Below are positions 26,295 to 35,095 of a stretch of DNA of 64,000 bases, piece by piece. Numbering within the stretch: position 1 is the first letter of the stretch; every line of letters starts with the position of its first letter. This stretch comes from a virus, in IMG/VR virus record IMGVR_UViG_3300031371_000002, positions 1 to 64,000 of that record; one strand, written 5' to 3'. The translations under genes and the position numbers were made by a program. The notes beneath the pieces were generated by a model, which was given only the letters and a program-made list of their open reading frames with translations, was not told the origin of the DNA and searched no databases.

Positions 26295-26591
26295 TCAACT
26301 TTCTTCAGGCTTTTTAGAAGTCTTTCTAGTTGTTCTAGGTTTTCTAGTTGTTTTCTTTGGTTCAGACCGTTTAGCCTGAGATTTTGTTACTGGGGTCGTT
26401 TCCGCTTCTACTTTAACTGGAACTTCTTTAGGGGGATTAAAGTCTACTTTCTCAAACTTCTTTGGGAATGTTTTAAGTAGGTACTCTCCATATTCATCTA
26501 CAACAGTCTGCTCTACAAGGGTTTCATCATTAGATGAAAACTTATAGCCACCACTTGTAAATGATCCAGTTTCAATAAATCTAAGTGTCAT
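26295..26591 (-). CDS. small capsid-associated protein with basic tail
   Basis: 98 aa. Residues 1-50 are mixed alpha/beta (MTLRFIETGSFTSGGYKFSS); the last 45 are Lys/Thr/Pro-rich (KRSEPKKTTRKPRTTRKTSK), a disordered cationic tail. Directly downstream of the capsid gene. Possibly a capsid decoration or a DNA-contacting head protein. Confidence 0.5.
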   Translation of the reverse strand: MTLRFIETGSFTSGGYKFSSNDETLVEQTVVDEYGEYLLKTFPKKFEKVDFNPPKEVPVKVEAETTPVTKSQAKRSEPKKTTRKPRTTRKTSKKPEES

Positions 26592-26611
26592 ATATTATCC
26601 TTTTCTAAGAA

Positions 26612-26629
26612 GGAGAGCCTAAGCTCCCC
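26612..26629 (-). terminator. hairpin downstream of the capsid gene
   Basis: On minus: GGGGAGC, loop TTAG, GCTCTCC, following TAATTTT at the capsid stop. It shares stem and upstream bases with the hairpin after the major tail gene; the loop includes the GCTTAGG motif. Confidence 0.6.
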
Positions 26630-26633
26630 AAAA

Positions 26634-27929
26634 TTATACTGTACGAGTAAGGTTGATGTTGATACCGGCAATTGCATACTTGTGGGAAGTATCAACTGTA
26701 CCAGCAGAATCAGGTCGGTCATACTTACCATTGAAGCCGAATCGTGCAGAAGTGTACCATTCGATTGTCTGATTAGAAGGCTCACGCTTCATTTCAGTAA
26801 TAATACTTCCAGATTTAGCGTAACTTATGAACATGGACTTGTTGAACATGATCATAGAACCAAGAGTATTTGCGCTACCAGATGTACCATCACCAACTGT
26901 ACCATCAGCTTGTACCAGAGAAGGCATATAGCTGGAAATAACAACAGGGATTCCACCGATTGTATTAACAGCGCCCATTCCAGCAAGAGTAGAAGGCATA
27001 CCAGATTTAGAAGCATCTGTATAGTCAGCCATCAGTCTGAGACGGTTGTAAAGGTTCTGAGTGACCATCAGGACAACATTACCTTGTGCAACTTGGTTAG
27101 CATCAAGATATTTACCACCAGCTTCTTGCATAGCAAGGATATAAGTGAACAGAGCAGCATCAGTCAGAGCAGCACCACCAAAGTCAACAGTATCTTTACT
27201 CAGTGCAATTCTACGAAGACCTTTCCAAGACTTCTGAGTTGAAGTTGTACCAGAGAATGCATCCCCATAGTAGTCAACATCATCCATATGTGTTGCAGTG
27301 TTATCACCACTGATGATGGCAAGCTCAGTACCAACAGCCATACCACGTCTAAGGTCAGCCATTTTCTCAGCAGCAACATCAATAAGACTGTCAGCAAGGG
27401 TTTCATAAGAAGCACCAGTTGTACCGAAAATCTTATCAAGCTCATATCTCATCAGAGTATAGCTAGAGTTACTTTGTGTACCAGTATCGCCTTCAGCAAC
27501 ACGATATACTTTCAGCTTGTCGTTTTCAAGGATATCATGAACTCCACCCTCTTGAACTTCTTTATAGTTGATTAGTCTGGAGACATTTGTTTCTTCCCAG
27601 ATATCACGCTCAACCATACCGGAGGTAGGTCCAGTTGCAAAAGTATCATCAAGAGCAGCATCAGTTGTAAGGCTTACCGCTTTCATACCTTTGATTTTTG
27701 CATCAATAGCATCACGGTCTGCACCAGTAAGCTCGTGACCTTTAGCAGCACGAAGCTGTTTCATCATACCAACAAGACCAAGTACTTCTCTCTCCTCTTT
27801 ACTTGCAAACTTAGGATTAAAATCTTTCTTATTCACTACAGGTTCCTTTGGAGCCTTTGTTTCAGGCATTTTTGCTTCTTTAGCTTTTTCGGCAACTTTC
27901 TGTGCCATTTCTTTGATTAGTTTACTCAT
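26634..27929 (-). CDS. major capsid protein (HK97 fold)
   Basis: 431 aa. An N-terminal helical, Lys/Glu-rich delta-like domain (residues 1-70) precedes the core, which contains YKEVQEGGVHDILEN, VAEGDTGTQSNSSY and the long spine helix ALTDAALFTYILAMQEAGG. The fold order and length (about 430 with delta domain) fit HK97-type capsids. It follows the prohead protease with an ATGA overlap and is followed by the downstream hairpin. It is the best-supported structural gene after the terminase. Confidence 0.85.
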   Translation of the reverse strand: MSKLIKEMAQKVAEKAKEAKMPETKAPKEPVVNKKDFNPKFASKEEREVLGLVGMMKQLRAAKGHELTGADRDAIDAKIKGMKAVSLTTDAALDDTFATGPTSGMVERDIWEETNVSRLINYKEVQEGGVHDILENDKLKVYRVAEGDTGTQSNSSYTLMRYELDKIFGTTGASYETLADSLIDVAAEKMADLRRGMAVGTELAIISGDNTATHMDDVDYYGDAFSGTTSTQKSWKGLRRIALSKDTVDFGGAALTDAALFTYILAMQEAGGKYLDANQVAQGNVVLMVTQNLYNRLRLMADYTDASKSGMPSTLAGMGAVNTIGGIPVVISSYMPSLVQADGTVGDGTSGSANTLGSMIMFNKSMFISYAKSGSIITEMKREPSNQTIEWYTSARFGFNGKYDRPDSAGTVDTSHKYAIAGININLTRTV

Positions 27930-29629
27930 TCATTTTCTCCAATAATTTGATTAGCTTGTTCTTCTACTTGTGAATAAAATTCATCAAGCTTTTCTCTAAG
28001 TTTTTCAACCTGATCTTCAATTGCTTCTAGCTCTTCTACTGAATCAATAGAATCAATTGAGAATGTACTTAGTTTTCCAATAAGTTCCTGAGCAGGATTT
28101 ACTAGTTCAGGTTCCTTTTCTGGAACAACCTCTTCTTCTTTTTGAGCTTCCTGTTTAGGTTCCTCTTTTGTAGGGACTTCCTCTTTCGGCTTCTCCTCAG
28201 CAGGTTTTTCTACCTCAGCAGTAACTTCTTCCTTGCTGTCTGTTTCTTCGTTAGAAGCAGGTTCTTCAACAGGAGGAGTTTCAGGAACAACTTCTTCAGT
28301 TGGTTGCTCTTCATTCGTCTGTTCCGTTTCAATATCTTTTATTTTCATATTTTCCATTTCCTTAATTACCATCCGTTTATTTTTATAATCAATTTCGATA
28401 TTGATTCCCTTTTTCAAATCCTCAAATTTAATAGGTTCGATATCAAAATCATCACGACTATGTTTTGCTAAATGATTATAAACACCTTTTCTCTCATCAT
28501 CTGGCATGTCTGTTTGATAAAGACGTTGGATTGCTGCCTGAACACCTTTTAATACAACATCATGTCCATCAGATGCTTTGTGGTGAGCAAGTTTATATCC
28601 ACCTTTAATATCTTCTTTACCTTCTTCAACATAGGCACACATGATTTTTAAATCATCTACAGTTGCAGCAGATACTTCAGCGGGTCCATCCCATTTTGTA
28701 TCGGGATCAGCCTTACCTGTACCATTTTTATGTGCTCTACCATAAGTGATTACAGTCTTTTCATGGTTAGATGATTTAACACCTTTGTTTACTGAAGAAA
28801 CTTGAACATCAAACTCTTCCATGAGCTTTTCTTCAAGCATCCTAAAGGCTTCCATGACATTTGCTTTGACTTCATCACCCGATAAGGCTTCATTCCACAT
28901 AACTTCAAACCAGTTATCATCTACTGTTTCAAAGAAAATGTTAAAGTATCTCCGAAGCATGTCGTAACGATTCCATTTGTCATTTTCAGTTTCATCCCAA
29001 GTAAGACCCTTTGAGATAATATCTTTAAGTTTTTTCACTTCAACCTCTTCTTTAGTTTCTTTTTCCATCTGGCAACCACAATCAGGATTCATTTCTTTCA
29101 ATGCTTTAACTGAACAAGAAAGTCCTGTACAGGAATGATCTTTAACAAGTGCTTTTATGGTATCAAATGTAGCAAGCCTGTTGGACGGTACGGAGATAAG
29201 CGAGGTCTCATAGATAGAGCCACGTGTCCATGTTAGGACATCCTCACCATTAACCTGTTTGAACTCATAGTCATAGGCTTGGAACCCGATAGAAACACTA
29301 TCAATGATCCCTTTCTCAACAGCAAAAAATACTTGCTTATCCATTGCTTCAAAGACTTCTGCTTCAAACCAAATCCCGTCCGGGCGTTTTGTTAATTGTA
29401 CTTTTCCAACAGGTCGATTCATATCGTGATAGGCAAGCAGGACTTTTGCTTCAAGATCAAATCCTGAAAAGTCTACTATTTCACCATCTCTGTCTACATT
29501 TACTTCACCAGTAACAGGATCAGTAATTCTCGTTGCCCATCCTGCAATCTTGATTGTTCTATTTCCAATGTCACCAGAGGTAGAAATCTCTTTTACTTTA
29601 GAGTAACTTTTAAATTTTAATTCTTTCAT
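27926..29629 (-). CDS. prohead protease fused to an inserted domain and scaffold-like tail
   Basis: Residues 1-160 form an S78 (HK97) maturation protease: His68 in LLAYHD, Ser113 in SVSIGF, and ETSLISVPSN (141-150). The middle (about 295-385) carries a domain with WDGPAEVSAATVDDLKIMCA then YKLAHHK and YNHLAKHS, often fused to prohead proteases. The last 130 residues are Glu/Pro-rich coiled coil (VVPETPPVEEPASNEETDSK) and likely act as scaffold. At 567 residues the protein is more than twice the size of a bare protease. Confidence 0.8.
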   Translation of the reverse strand: MKELKFKSYSKVKEISTSGDIGNRTIKIAGWATRITDPVTGEVNVDRDGEIVDFSGFDLEAKVLLAYHDMNRPVGKVQLTKRPDGIWFEAEVFEAMDKQVFFAVEKGIIDSVSIGFQAYDYEFKQVNGEDVLTWTRGSIYETSLISVPSNRLATFDTIKALVKDHSCTGLSCSVKALKEMNPDCGCQMEKETKEEVEVKKLKDIISKGLTWDETENDKWNRYDMLRRYFNIFFETVDDNWFEVMWNEALSGDEVKANVMEAFRMLEEKLMEEFDVQVSSVNKGVKSSNHEKTVITYGRAHKNGTGKADPDTKWDGPAEVSAATVDDLKIMCAYVEEGKEDIKGGYKLAHHKASDGHDVVLKGVQAAIQRLYQTDMPDDERKGVYNHLAKHSRDDFDIEPIKFEDLKKGINIEIDYKNKRMVIKEMENMKIKDIETEQTNEEQPTEEVVPETPPVEEPASNEETDSKEEVTAEVEKPAEEKPKEEVPTKEEPKQEAQKEEEVVPEKEPELVNPAQELIGKLSTFSIDSIDSVEELEAIEDQVEKLREKLDEFYSQVEEQANQIIGENE

Positions 29630-29662
29630 TTCATCTCCTTACCTCCCATCTATTAATAGCCT

Positions 29663-29702
29663 TTTCCTGTAGTTTCGGATATCGTTAGATGTCCTAAGCT
29701 TT
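29663..29702. repeat. 40-nt imperfect repeat, copy J
   Basis: The plus strand reads TTTCCTGTAGTTTCGG, then ATATCGTTAGATG and TCCTAAGCTT. It matches 60482-60521 at most positions. In both copies a hairpin GGATA...T(G/A)TCC can form, with a wobble replacing a pair, suggesting a conserved structure. Here it lies between the protease and endonuclease genes. Confidence 0.6.
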
Positions 29703-29718
29703 TCAAAATTCCGTTTTG

Positions 29719-30648
29719 TTAGGCTGCTTTATTTCGATCTAGTAGGTAATCATATGCATTCCTAGCATACCAATCTTCTATTGTCTCTTCTCCATTTTGC
29801 ACAGAAGATGCCGTTTTAGCATTATATAGTAGACCAGAACCGGCAGAATAATCACAGCCTATATACTTCGCAATATCTTTCCAACCTAAAATAGATACTT
29901 TCTCAGTCATCATTTTAATTTTCTTCATTTGACCGTTTTGAAAGTGATCCCCTAAATTACCTTTTAGTTCAATATAGAGATTAGCTTTGGGTAAGTAAAA
30001 ATCAGGAGTATATCTTATCCCTTTACCTAATTTAAAAGTTTTAGGTTCGTATTCAAAGGGAATTGCGAATTTATTTAAATAATTTGCAAATAAAACTTCA
30101 TATGAAGACCTACAATAAGTCTTTTCTTTAGTTACTGGATGCGAAAAGTACCATCTGTATTTAGAGAATTGTTTTTCTGGAGATATATTTGCTCCTAATT
30201 TACTAAACATCTCTTTCTTAACACACCCACAACTCTTCGCCTTACCTCTTATAAAGTTATCACTAAGTGGATAATAAATTTCCCCACAGTGACATCTACA
30301 TTTATATTTAGACTTTACGCCTGATTTGTTACTTTTAATAAATTCCAGCACTTCGACATTAAGAAATGTAGTGCCCACCAAAGCCTCATAATCATGTTTA
30401 TTTCTATGAGACTTTGTAAGCTTTAATGTTTCCAAATTTCCCATAGCATGCAGACAACCGCAGCTTTTTGTTGCTCCCCCTTTAATATTCCCAGCACTAG
30501 CTATATGCTCTTTCCCACAGTCACACATACACCTAAATTTAGCTATAGTTTTATTATTTTTATTTTTAAGACGAATAACCTCTAGTACAGTAAGCATATG
30601 AAACTTCTCGCCAATATGTTTTTCAAGAATTTTAGGAGCATTCGGCAT
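29719..30648 (-). CDS. putative free-standing homing-type PD-(D/E)XK endonuclease
   Basis: The N-terminal half repeats Cys-rich units twice (CMCDCGKEHIASAGNIKG...KSCGCL near 38-63; CRCHCGEIYYPLSDNFIRG...KSCGC near 115-142), likely zinc DNA-binding modules. The C-terminal half has YTPDFYLPKANLYIELKG (about 220-237), a PD-...-ExK nuclease core. Such genes commonly sit between structural genes and cut intronless or endonuclease-less relatives, spreading by homing. It separates portal from protease, an unusual place for anything needed for head assembly. Its ribosome site is weak. Confidence 0.7.
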   Translation of the reverse strand: MPNAPKILEKHIGEKFHMLTVLEVIRLKNKNNKTIAKFRCMCDCGKEHIASAGNIKGGATKSCGCLHAMGNLETLKLTKSHRNKHDYEALVGTTFLNVEVLEFIKSNKSGVKSKYKCRCHCGEIYYPLSDNFIRGKAKSCGCVKKEMFSKLGANISPEKQFSKYRWYFSHPVTKEKTYCRSSYEVLFANYLNKFAIPFEYEPKTFKLGKGIRYTPDFYLPKANLYIELKGNLGDHFQNGQMKKIKMMTEKVSILGWKDIAKYIGCDYSAGSGLLYNAKTASSVQNGEETIEDWYARNAYDYLLDRNKAA

Positions 30649-30650
30649 AT

Positions 30651-32000
30651 TTAAGTCCTGCCCTGCATTCCCGGATCATTACTACTTCCTCCCGGACCAC
30701 TAGGAATATCTGTAGAAGAATTATCATTGGAAGTATTTGTTGAATTCTGTTCACTAAGAGCCTCATATGATACAGCCCCCTGACCACCAATCAAGTACTG
30801 GGGTAGGTAGTGTCTATCAAATTCTTCACCTTCTAATGGGTCAAGCCCAATTGAAATACGGCTCTCATTTACGGAAGCCCAGCCTAGGCGGAACCTGCCC
30901 TCAGCAATGGTCTGTCGCTCTTCCTCACTCTCATCAAAGATTCTAATAGATTCTCTATCAAACTTAAAGACGATGTTTTTCAGACCCATCACTTCTTGCA
31001 TATAACGAGTAAAGTGAGCTTCTACTGCTGTGATTAATGGGCTGATATTTAACTCATAGCACATCCTAGCAGCAAGTCTCAATGATTTATCTTGGATTGA
31101 TCTTAAATCCTTACCAAGCAATTCAGGCGGAATTCTAAAGGACTCCATGATAGAATTATTTATGAAAGTCATAAGTTCAATGATTTTTCCTGAATCAAGC
31201 CCATCGGAGGTTGCATTCAGATTCAACTTTTCATTATCCAATAGAAGAACTTTTGCTTCAGTCGCACTCAAATAGTTATTTAATGCCTCTGTGATCTTTG
31301 AACGACTTGTTTCACTCAACCACTCACCTGTAGCAGCAATAATAGATTTCTTTCCACCCTGAGAAGTATAATTCTGCGCCCAAGCTGTTGTAGAAAGTTC
31401 CATTTGAATGATTCTATTAAGAGCAGTTATTTTAGGAATACCATAAAGAGGGTTTGTAACATCGTATGATCTTAGAAGGTAAATAATGTCTTCATACTTA
31501 TACTCAAGCTCAGTCCCATCAGTTGTTCTATAAATAAACCTATCAATAGTAGATTGTCCAGAACCAGCTTCCAAAAACCACTTATTATTATCAATAACAA
31601 AGAAGTCAACCATTCCTTTACGAGTTTTCTTTGAAGACTCTTCAGGAACAATTAAAGCTGCGTTATATCTGAATAAAGTGGAGAAAAGAGTTGTATTGAA
31701 CTCTACATAAGATTGGTAGTCATTTGTGAACTCATCACTGAACTGTTTTGGAGTTTTTACTTTTGTCAGCTTTCCATCAGAACCTTTTCTAAAAAAGCTA
31801 TGTCTTGCAGGAGATACAATATCTGTCAATGTTCTAATTGCTGTATCTAATCTCTCAATAGAGTTTTGATAGGTAGATAAGTTCTGAATAGCAGTTGGTT
31901 TTCCTGAACCTTGGATATAAGAAGTTTCATCTCCTTTTCCAAAGGTAGGGTGTTTATTATGTTTAGGGGGAGATTGTTTGGATAAATTAAGAAATCCCAT
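30651..32000 (-). CDS. portal protein (HK97 family)
   Basis: 449 aa. Contains TIDRFIYRTTDGTELEYKYE, the portal-typical IIYLLRSYDVTNPLYGIPKI and WAQNYTSQGGKKSIIAATGE, and SFRIPPELLGKDLRS further on. These match the clip-stem-wing arrangement of HK97-like portals. The C-terminus is a disordered Ser/Gly tail. It forms the dodecameric channel at one capsid vertex and docks the terminase. Confidence 0.85.
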   Translation of the reverse strand: MGFLNLSKQSPPKHNKHPTFGKGDETSYIQGSGKPTAIQNLSTYQNSIERLDTAIRTLTDIVSPARHSFFRKGSDGKLTKVKTPKQFSDEFTNDYQSYVEFNTTLFSTLFRYNAALIVPEESSKKTRKGMVDFFVIDNNKWFLEAGSGQSTIDRFIYRTTDGTELEYKYEDIIYLLRSYDVTNPLYGIPKITALNRIIQMELSTTAWAQNYTSQGGKKSIIAATGEWLSETSRSKITEALNNYLSATEAKVLLLDNEKLNLNATSDGLDSGKIIELMTFINNSIMESFRIPPELLGKDLRSIQDKSLRLAARMCYELNISPLITAVEAHFTRYMQEVMGLKNIVFKFDRESIRIFDESEEERQTIAEGRFRLGWASVNESRISIGLDPLEGEEFDRHYLPQYLIGGQGAVSYEALSEQNSTNTSNDNSSTDIPSGPGGSSNDPGMQGRT

Positions 32001-32002
32001 AT

Positions 32003-32281
32003 TTATCCTTTCAGATAGCCAAGTGCTTTGAGCTTTCTTTCTGCTGCTTCTATTCTATTACCCATTAGATTAGCTTTCTTTTCTTTAGGCATTTCCCTAA
32101 GCCCGAAATTTTCAAGATAGAATAGGACACCCATTTCAAAGATTGTCAAATGGTTTTCTTTTACTTTACCTATTGAGTTAGTTTTTGAAGATGATTTAAC
32201 AGGTTCTTCTTCAATAGGATATTCTTGAAATTCCTCTTTAGGCTCTTCAACCTTTTTTCTAGTGCTTCGTCTTACCGCCAT
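32003..32281 (-). CDS. small hypothetical protein near portal, 92 aa
   Basis: A basic, disordered N-terminus (MAVRRSTRKKVEEPKEEFQE), then a helix (NHLTIFEMGVLFYLENFGL) and a basic end. Sits between the portal and the upstream 114-aa gene. Role unknown. Confidence 0.5.
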   Translation of the reverse strand: MAVRRSTRKKVEEPKEEFQEYPIEEEPVKSSSKTNSIGKVKENHLTIFEMGVLFYLENFGLREMPKEKKANLMGNRIEAAERKLKALGYLKG

Positions 32282-32283
32282 TC

Positions 32284-32628
32284 TTAATCCTTCACTTCAA
32301 ATTTATACGATAGTGTTTCAGTCTGTGTCGAAGTATCATGATATGTAACTCTAATATCAATTCTTCCTTCTTCAGTTGAAGTCCAGTTATCGGGTTGTAG
32401 AATATATTTATAGATAGGCTCAAGTGTTGAATCCATCTCTGTCCAATCTAAAACTTCAACAGGATCATTACGACCTTGCTGTGTATAAAACTTAAATTCT
32501 ACCTTACTGATCTCTTTCCGACTGATGACATCTGAACAAAATATCTTGATTAGATTCTTTTGATTATTCTGAAATGTCATAGAATCGGAAAGATATTTGA
32601 TTTCCAATCTAATCTGGTCAAATGTCAT
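32284..32628 (-). CDS. hypothetical protein between terminase and portal, 114 aa
   Basis: Beta-rich C-terminal part (GRIDIRVTYHDTSTQTETLS) and an N-terminal helix. Its position suggests a packaging or head-completion accessory. No recognised family. GAGGAAAAGA site upstream. Confidence 0.5.
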   Translation of the reverse strand: MTFDQIRLEIKYLSDSMTFQNNQKNLIKIFCSDVISRKEISKVEFKFYTQQGRNDPVEVLDWTEMDSTLEPIYKYILQPDNWTSTEEGRIDIRVTYHDTSTQTETLSYKFEVKD

Positions 32629-32643
32629 TCTTTTCCTCTTTTC

Positions 32644-34077
32644 TTAAACCAATATTGGTTCTGATTTTTTAGTGAACCTCTTCATTGAAGCAACCCAGTA
32701 ACGTAATGTTTCAGCTAGGTCATAGTGAAGATGTTCTGTATCCCGTTTCAATACGTTTGTTTTTACACCTTGTGATTCTTTATATTCAGCAGCCATTACT
32801 TGTTGTATTGTCTTTTGGCAGCTTTCATCTATATAAAGGTCTGGTTCACGTTCTCCTAAGCTTTCTACAAATTTACCTTCAAACCAAGCATTTACTGTGT
32901 CATACCCTTCCATTCTGGCATTGACAGCTCTTTGCATTGGAAAGTCCAAATTAGCAGCTTGCATTCTTCCTTGCTTTTCAGCAGGGTCAGAGAAACGTAA
33001 TATATTTCCGTCAGGTATATCTAAAGACTTCTTCAACTCTTCTTCTGTTTTTTTCATCTGTTTGATAAAGTCTTCATTCAAAGTGTTGCTTGCAAAGAAC
33101 TCTCTGAGGATATACGCTTTATCTTTTCTACTATCATAAATACCAGTTACAGAAGCAGAGGCATCTGTTGAACCCCAGTCTGCTGAGGTAACTAGAAAGA
33201 AGTCATGTGGTCTTTCTTTGATCTCAGATAGATCAATTTTTATCACATTCTTCTCTTGAGAGAATCTTGGAAAAACACCAGTTGAATCAACAGCGAATTT
33301 ACATAAGAACTCCCGCTCAAACTGATCCGTAGGCATACTCTTTCTATAAGCTTCAATCATAGCTTCAGTCATAAAAGGAGAAGTGTAGGCATCATACTTA
33401 AACGATTTATACCCTTCATCATTATGATACATACCTTTTAAGTGCCTCTTCCCTGCCGTTGTAGCTGTTGGTCTATTACGTGGAGTAGATGCACAAACAA
33501 CTTTCATTACAAGTAGTCCAGTATCATAGATTCCATAGTTGGCACCTGCTGGTTGAAGAACGTGTAATGATTCTGTAAAGAAGCGATCTTCAATAAGAAA
33601 TGCTTCGTCGTAAATCAGTAATGAGAGTGCCTTACCTACAATACGATCTTCATATGTTGTCTCTGAAGCAATATAAAGATTTGATCCAGTTTCAGGTATG
33701 TGAATGTGGAGTTCAGAGATACTTGCTCTAAACTCTTTAATGTGCCCTTGCTGTTGAAGATGCTTCAAATATCTGTTTATAAAGTTGAAAAACTCTTTTG
33801 CAACAGAAATAGATGTGCCCACAATACCAACATTTGAAAATGGGGTCAATAATTCGGCACAACCGATAACGGTAAGCATCCTCGTCTTTCCCCATCTTCG
33901 TGAGTTTAGGATGGACATGTACTGCCATTCTTCTCTCTTTTTACCCATAAACCAAGAAGCTATTTCTTTTTGACCATCATGTAATGGGTTATCAATAATA
34001 TCAGCGACTTTTGGAATATCTATTGTTCCTGCATATTGTCTATATGCAAGCATTTCTTTTGATTGAAAATTATTCAC
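32644..34077 (-). CDS. terminase large subunit
   Basis: GTG start with AAAAGGAAATATCA upstream. The ATPase has Walker A LNSRRWGKTR (57-66) and Walker B LLIYDEA (153-159). The C-terminal nuclease starts LVTSADWGSTDAS (295-307) with the first catalytic Asp, and later has RFSDPAEKQGR. 477 aa is usual. It powers DNA translocation into the prohead and cuts the concatemer. Confidence 0.92.
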   Translation of the reverse strand: MNNFQSKEMLAYRQYAGTIDIPKVADIIDNPLHDGQKEIASWFMGKKREEWQYMSILNSRRWGKTRMLTVIGCAELLTPFSNVGIVGTSISVAKEFFNFINRYLKHLQQQGHIKEFRASISELHIHIPETGSNLYIASETTYEDRIVGKALSLLIYDEAFLIEDRFFTESLHVLQPAGANYGIYDTGLLVMKVVCASTPRNRPTATTAGKRHLKGMYHNDEGYKSFKYDAYTSPFMTEAMIEAYRKSMPTDQFEREFLCKFAVDSTGVFPRFSQEKNVIKIDLSEIKERPHDFFLVTSADWGSTDASASVTGIYDSRKDKAYILREFFASNTLNEDFIKQMKKTEEELKKSLDIPDGNILRFSDPAEKQGRMQAANLDFPMQRAVNARMEGYDTVNAWFEGKFVESLGEREPDLYIDESCQKTIQQVMAAEYKESQGVKTNVLKRDTEHLHYDLAETLRYWVASMKRFTKKSEPILV

Positions 34078-34109
34078 TGATATTTCCTTTTAAAACCATT
34101 TTAACCCTT

Positions 34110-34165
34110 TACCCTTATCAGACCCTTCCTAAGATTGAGATCGTTGAAAGAAATGAACGCTAGGC
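34110..34165 (+). repeat. GATCGTTGA-family element, copy H
   Basis: Core GAGATCGTTGA at 34137-34147, in the short gap between the terminase genes but on the opposite strand. Upstream conservation is weaker (CCCTTCCTAAGATT), so only the core is secure. Confidence 0.5.
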
Positions 34166-34669
34166 ATCTTTATTGATGGATATGTTTGCCAAAAATGCTT
34201 GAAAACCTGCATTTCCGTCATTTCTTTCATCTTTATCCATTTTTCCAAGCTTTTCGTAGACTTCCATAGCAGAGTTGGTTCCAAATAGGTTAAATAGTAT
34301 TTTTTCTACTGATTCGCCCTTATCAAGTTTGTCTTTTAGAAGCTCTACATATTTCTCAACACCCTCTTCTAATATTCCCCCTAAGCGAGCTTTCATCATT
34401 TTGTGTTTTTCTTCAGAAAGTTCATTAAGGAGTTTTTTAGATTCAGGCTTTCTCATGATTGTATTTAACTTGGCTTTAGTGAGTCCATATTTTGATATGA
34501 CTTCTTCTCTAGTCATTCTTGTGGACATATCACCAACAACAAGTCTTTCTACATCGGAAAGTGGATTTGAAGTTTGATCTTTAAAAGAAGCTAATTCATA
34601 AGAGTCTTCTAAAACTTCAACATCTTCTGAGGGTACAAGGTTTTGTAGTAATTTTTCCTTATCTGTCAT
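34160..34669 (-). CDS. terminase small subunit (probable)
   Basis: 169 aa, directly upstream of the large subunit. The middle has a helix-turn-helix-like stretch MTREEVISKYGLTKAKLNTI (about 51-70), the DNA-recognition fold of small terminases, followed by a helical oligomerisation part. CAGGAGTACAA site. It is the first gene of the late operon. Confidence 0.7.
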   Translation of the reverse strand: MTDKEKLLQNLVPSEDVEVLEDSYELASFKDQTSNPLSDVERLVVGDMSTRMTREEVISKYGLTKAKLNTIMRKPESKKLLNELSEEKHKMMKARLGGILEEGVEKYVELLKDKLDKGESVEKILFNLFGTNSAMEVYEKLGKMDKDERNDGNAGFQAFLANISINKDA

Positions 34670-34781
34670 TTGTACTCCTGTAGGGAATTATATGTCCCTC
34701 TATAATAATAAGTGACACTTTGACCCATTTTTGCCTAATTAAGTTGAAATTTGTTAAGAAAAGATTAAGAAAGTGCTTATA

Positions 34782-34809
34782 TTTAAGTTTAGTTTAAGAA
34801 AACTATGAT
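34782..34809 (+). promoter_or_regulatory. weak promoter-like TTTAAG pair
   Basis: TTTAAG at 34782-34787 and 34793-34798, then TATGAT at 34804-34809. The -10 is too close for the class geometry, so this is uncertain. It would drive a plus-strand RNA containing repeat copy C. Confidence 0.35.
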
Positions 34810-34887
34810 ATTTAAAGAAAATAGGGGTTTATTTAGGAATTTAATTGTAGGAGCCATTTTAAGACGTTTTATGGTGTCAGTGCTGTG

Positions 34888-34945
34888 TAGGTATTACTTA
34901 AGGGTAGATCGTTGATTGTAGCTTATTCTAGATAGCTTAAAAGAG
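34888..34945 (+). repeat. GATCGTTGA-family element, copy C
   Basis: GGTATTACTTAAGGGTAGATC then GTTGATTGTAG, with core TAGATCGTTGA at 34905-34915 and flanks CTGTGTAG / CTAGATAG that mostly pair. It lies in a noncoding region, so it is not part of a mRNA for any visible gene. Confidence 0.75.
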
Positions 34946-35095
34946 GTATTATAATTTTAGGTTGGGTAGGGGGAAGTAATATCCGAACTAATTAAAGCAA
35001 GGATATTACAGTTGAACCAAGTCCTGAAGAAATCTCGAATAAGTCTTCCCCAATTCTATTAACATTGAATTTTATATGTAGCTGTTTTCTTTCCA

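Larger units (their letters stand above)
34670..35095. other. noncoding divergent control region with candidate small RNA
   Basis: Between the late operon and the leftward GIY-YIG gene. It holds a plus-strand promoter-like TTTAAG pair (34782 and 34793), repeat copy C, and a strong hairpin GTAATATCC (34976-34984) with GGATATTAC (35001-35009), enclosed by GGGGAAG and CTTCCCC (ending near 35050). No ORF was found. The late operon must start here too, but its upstream sequence lacks the TTTAAG class promoter. Confidence 0.5.

Noticed and set aside
28142-28471. A Phe/Arg-rich plus-strand frame in the protease gene
   Set aside because: It is the antisense shadow of the Glu/Lys-rich coiled coil.
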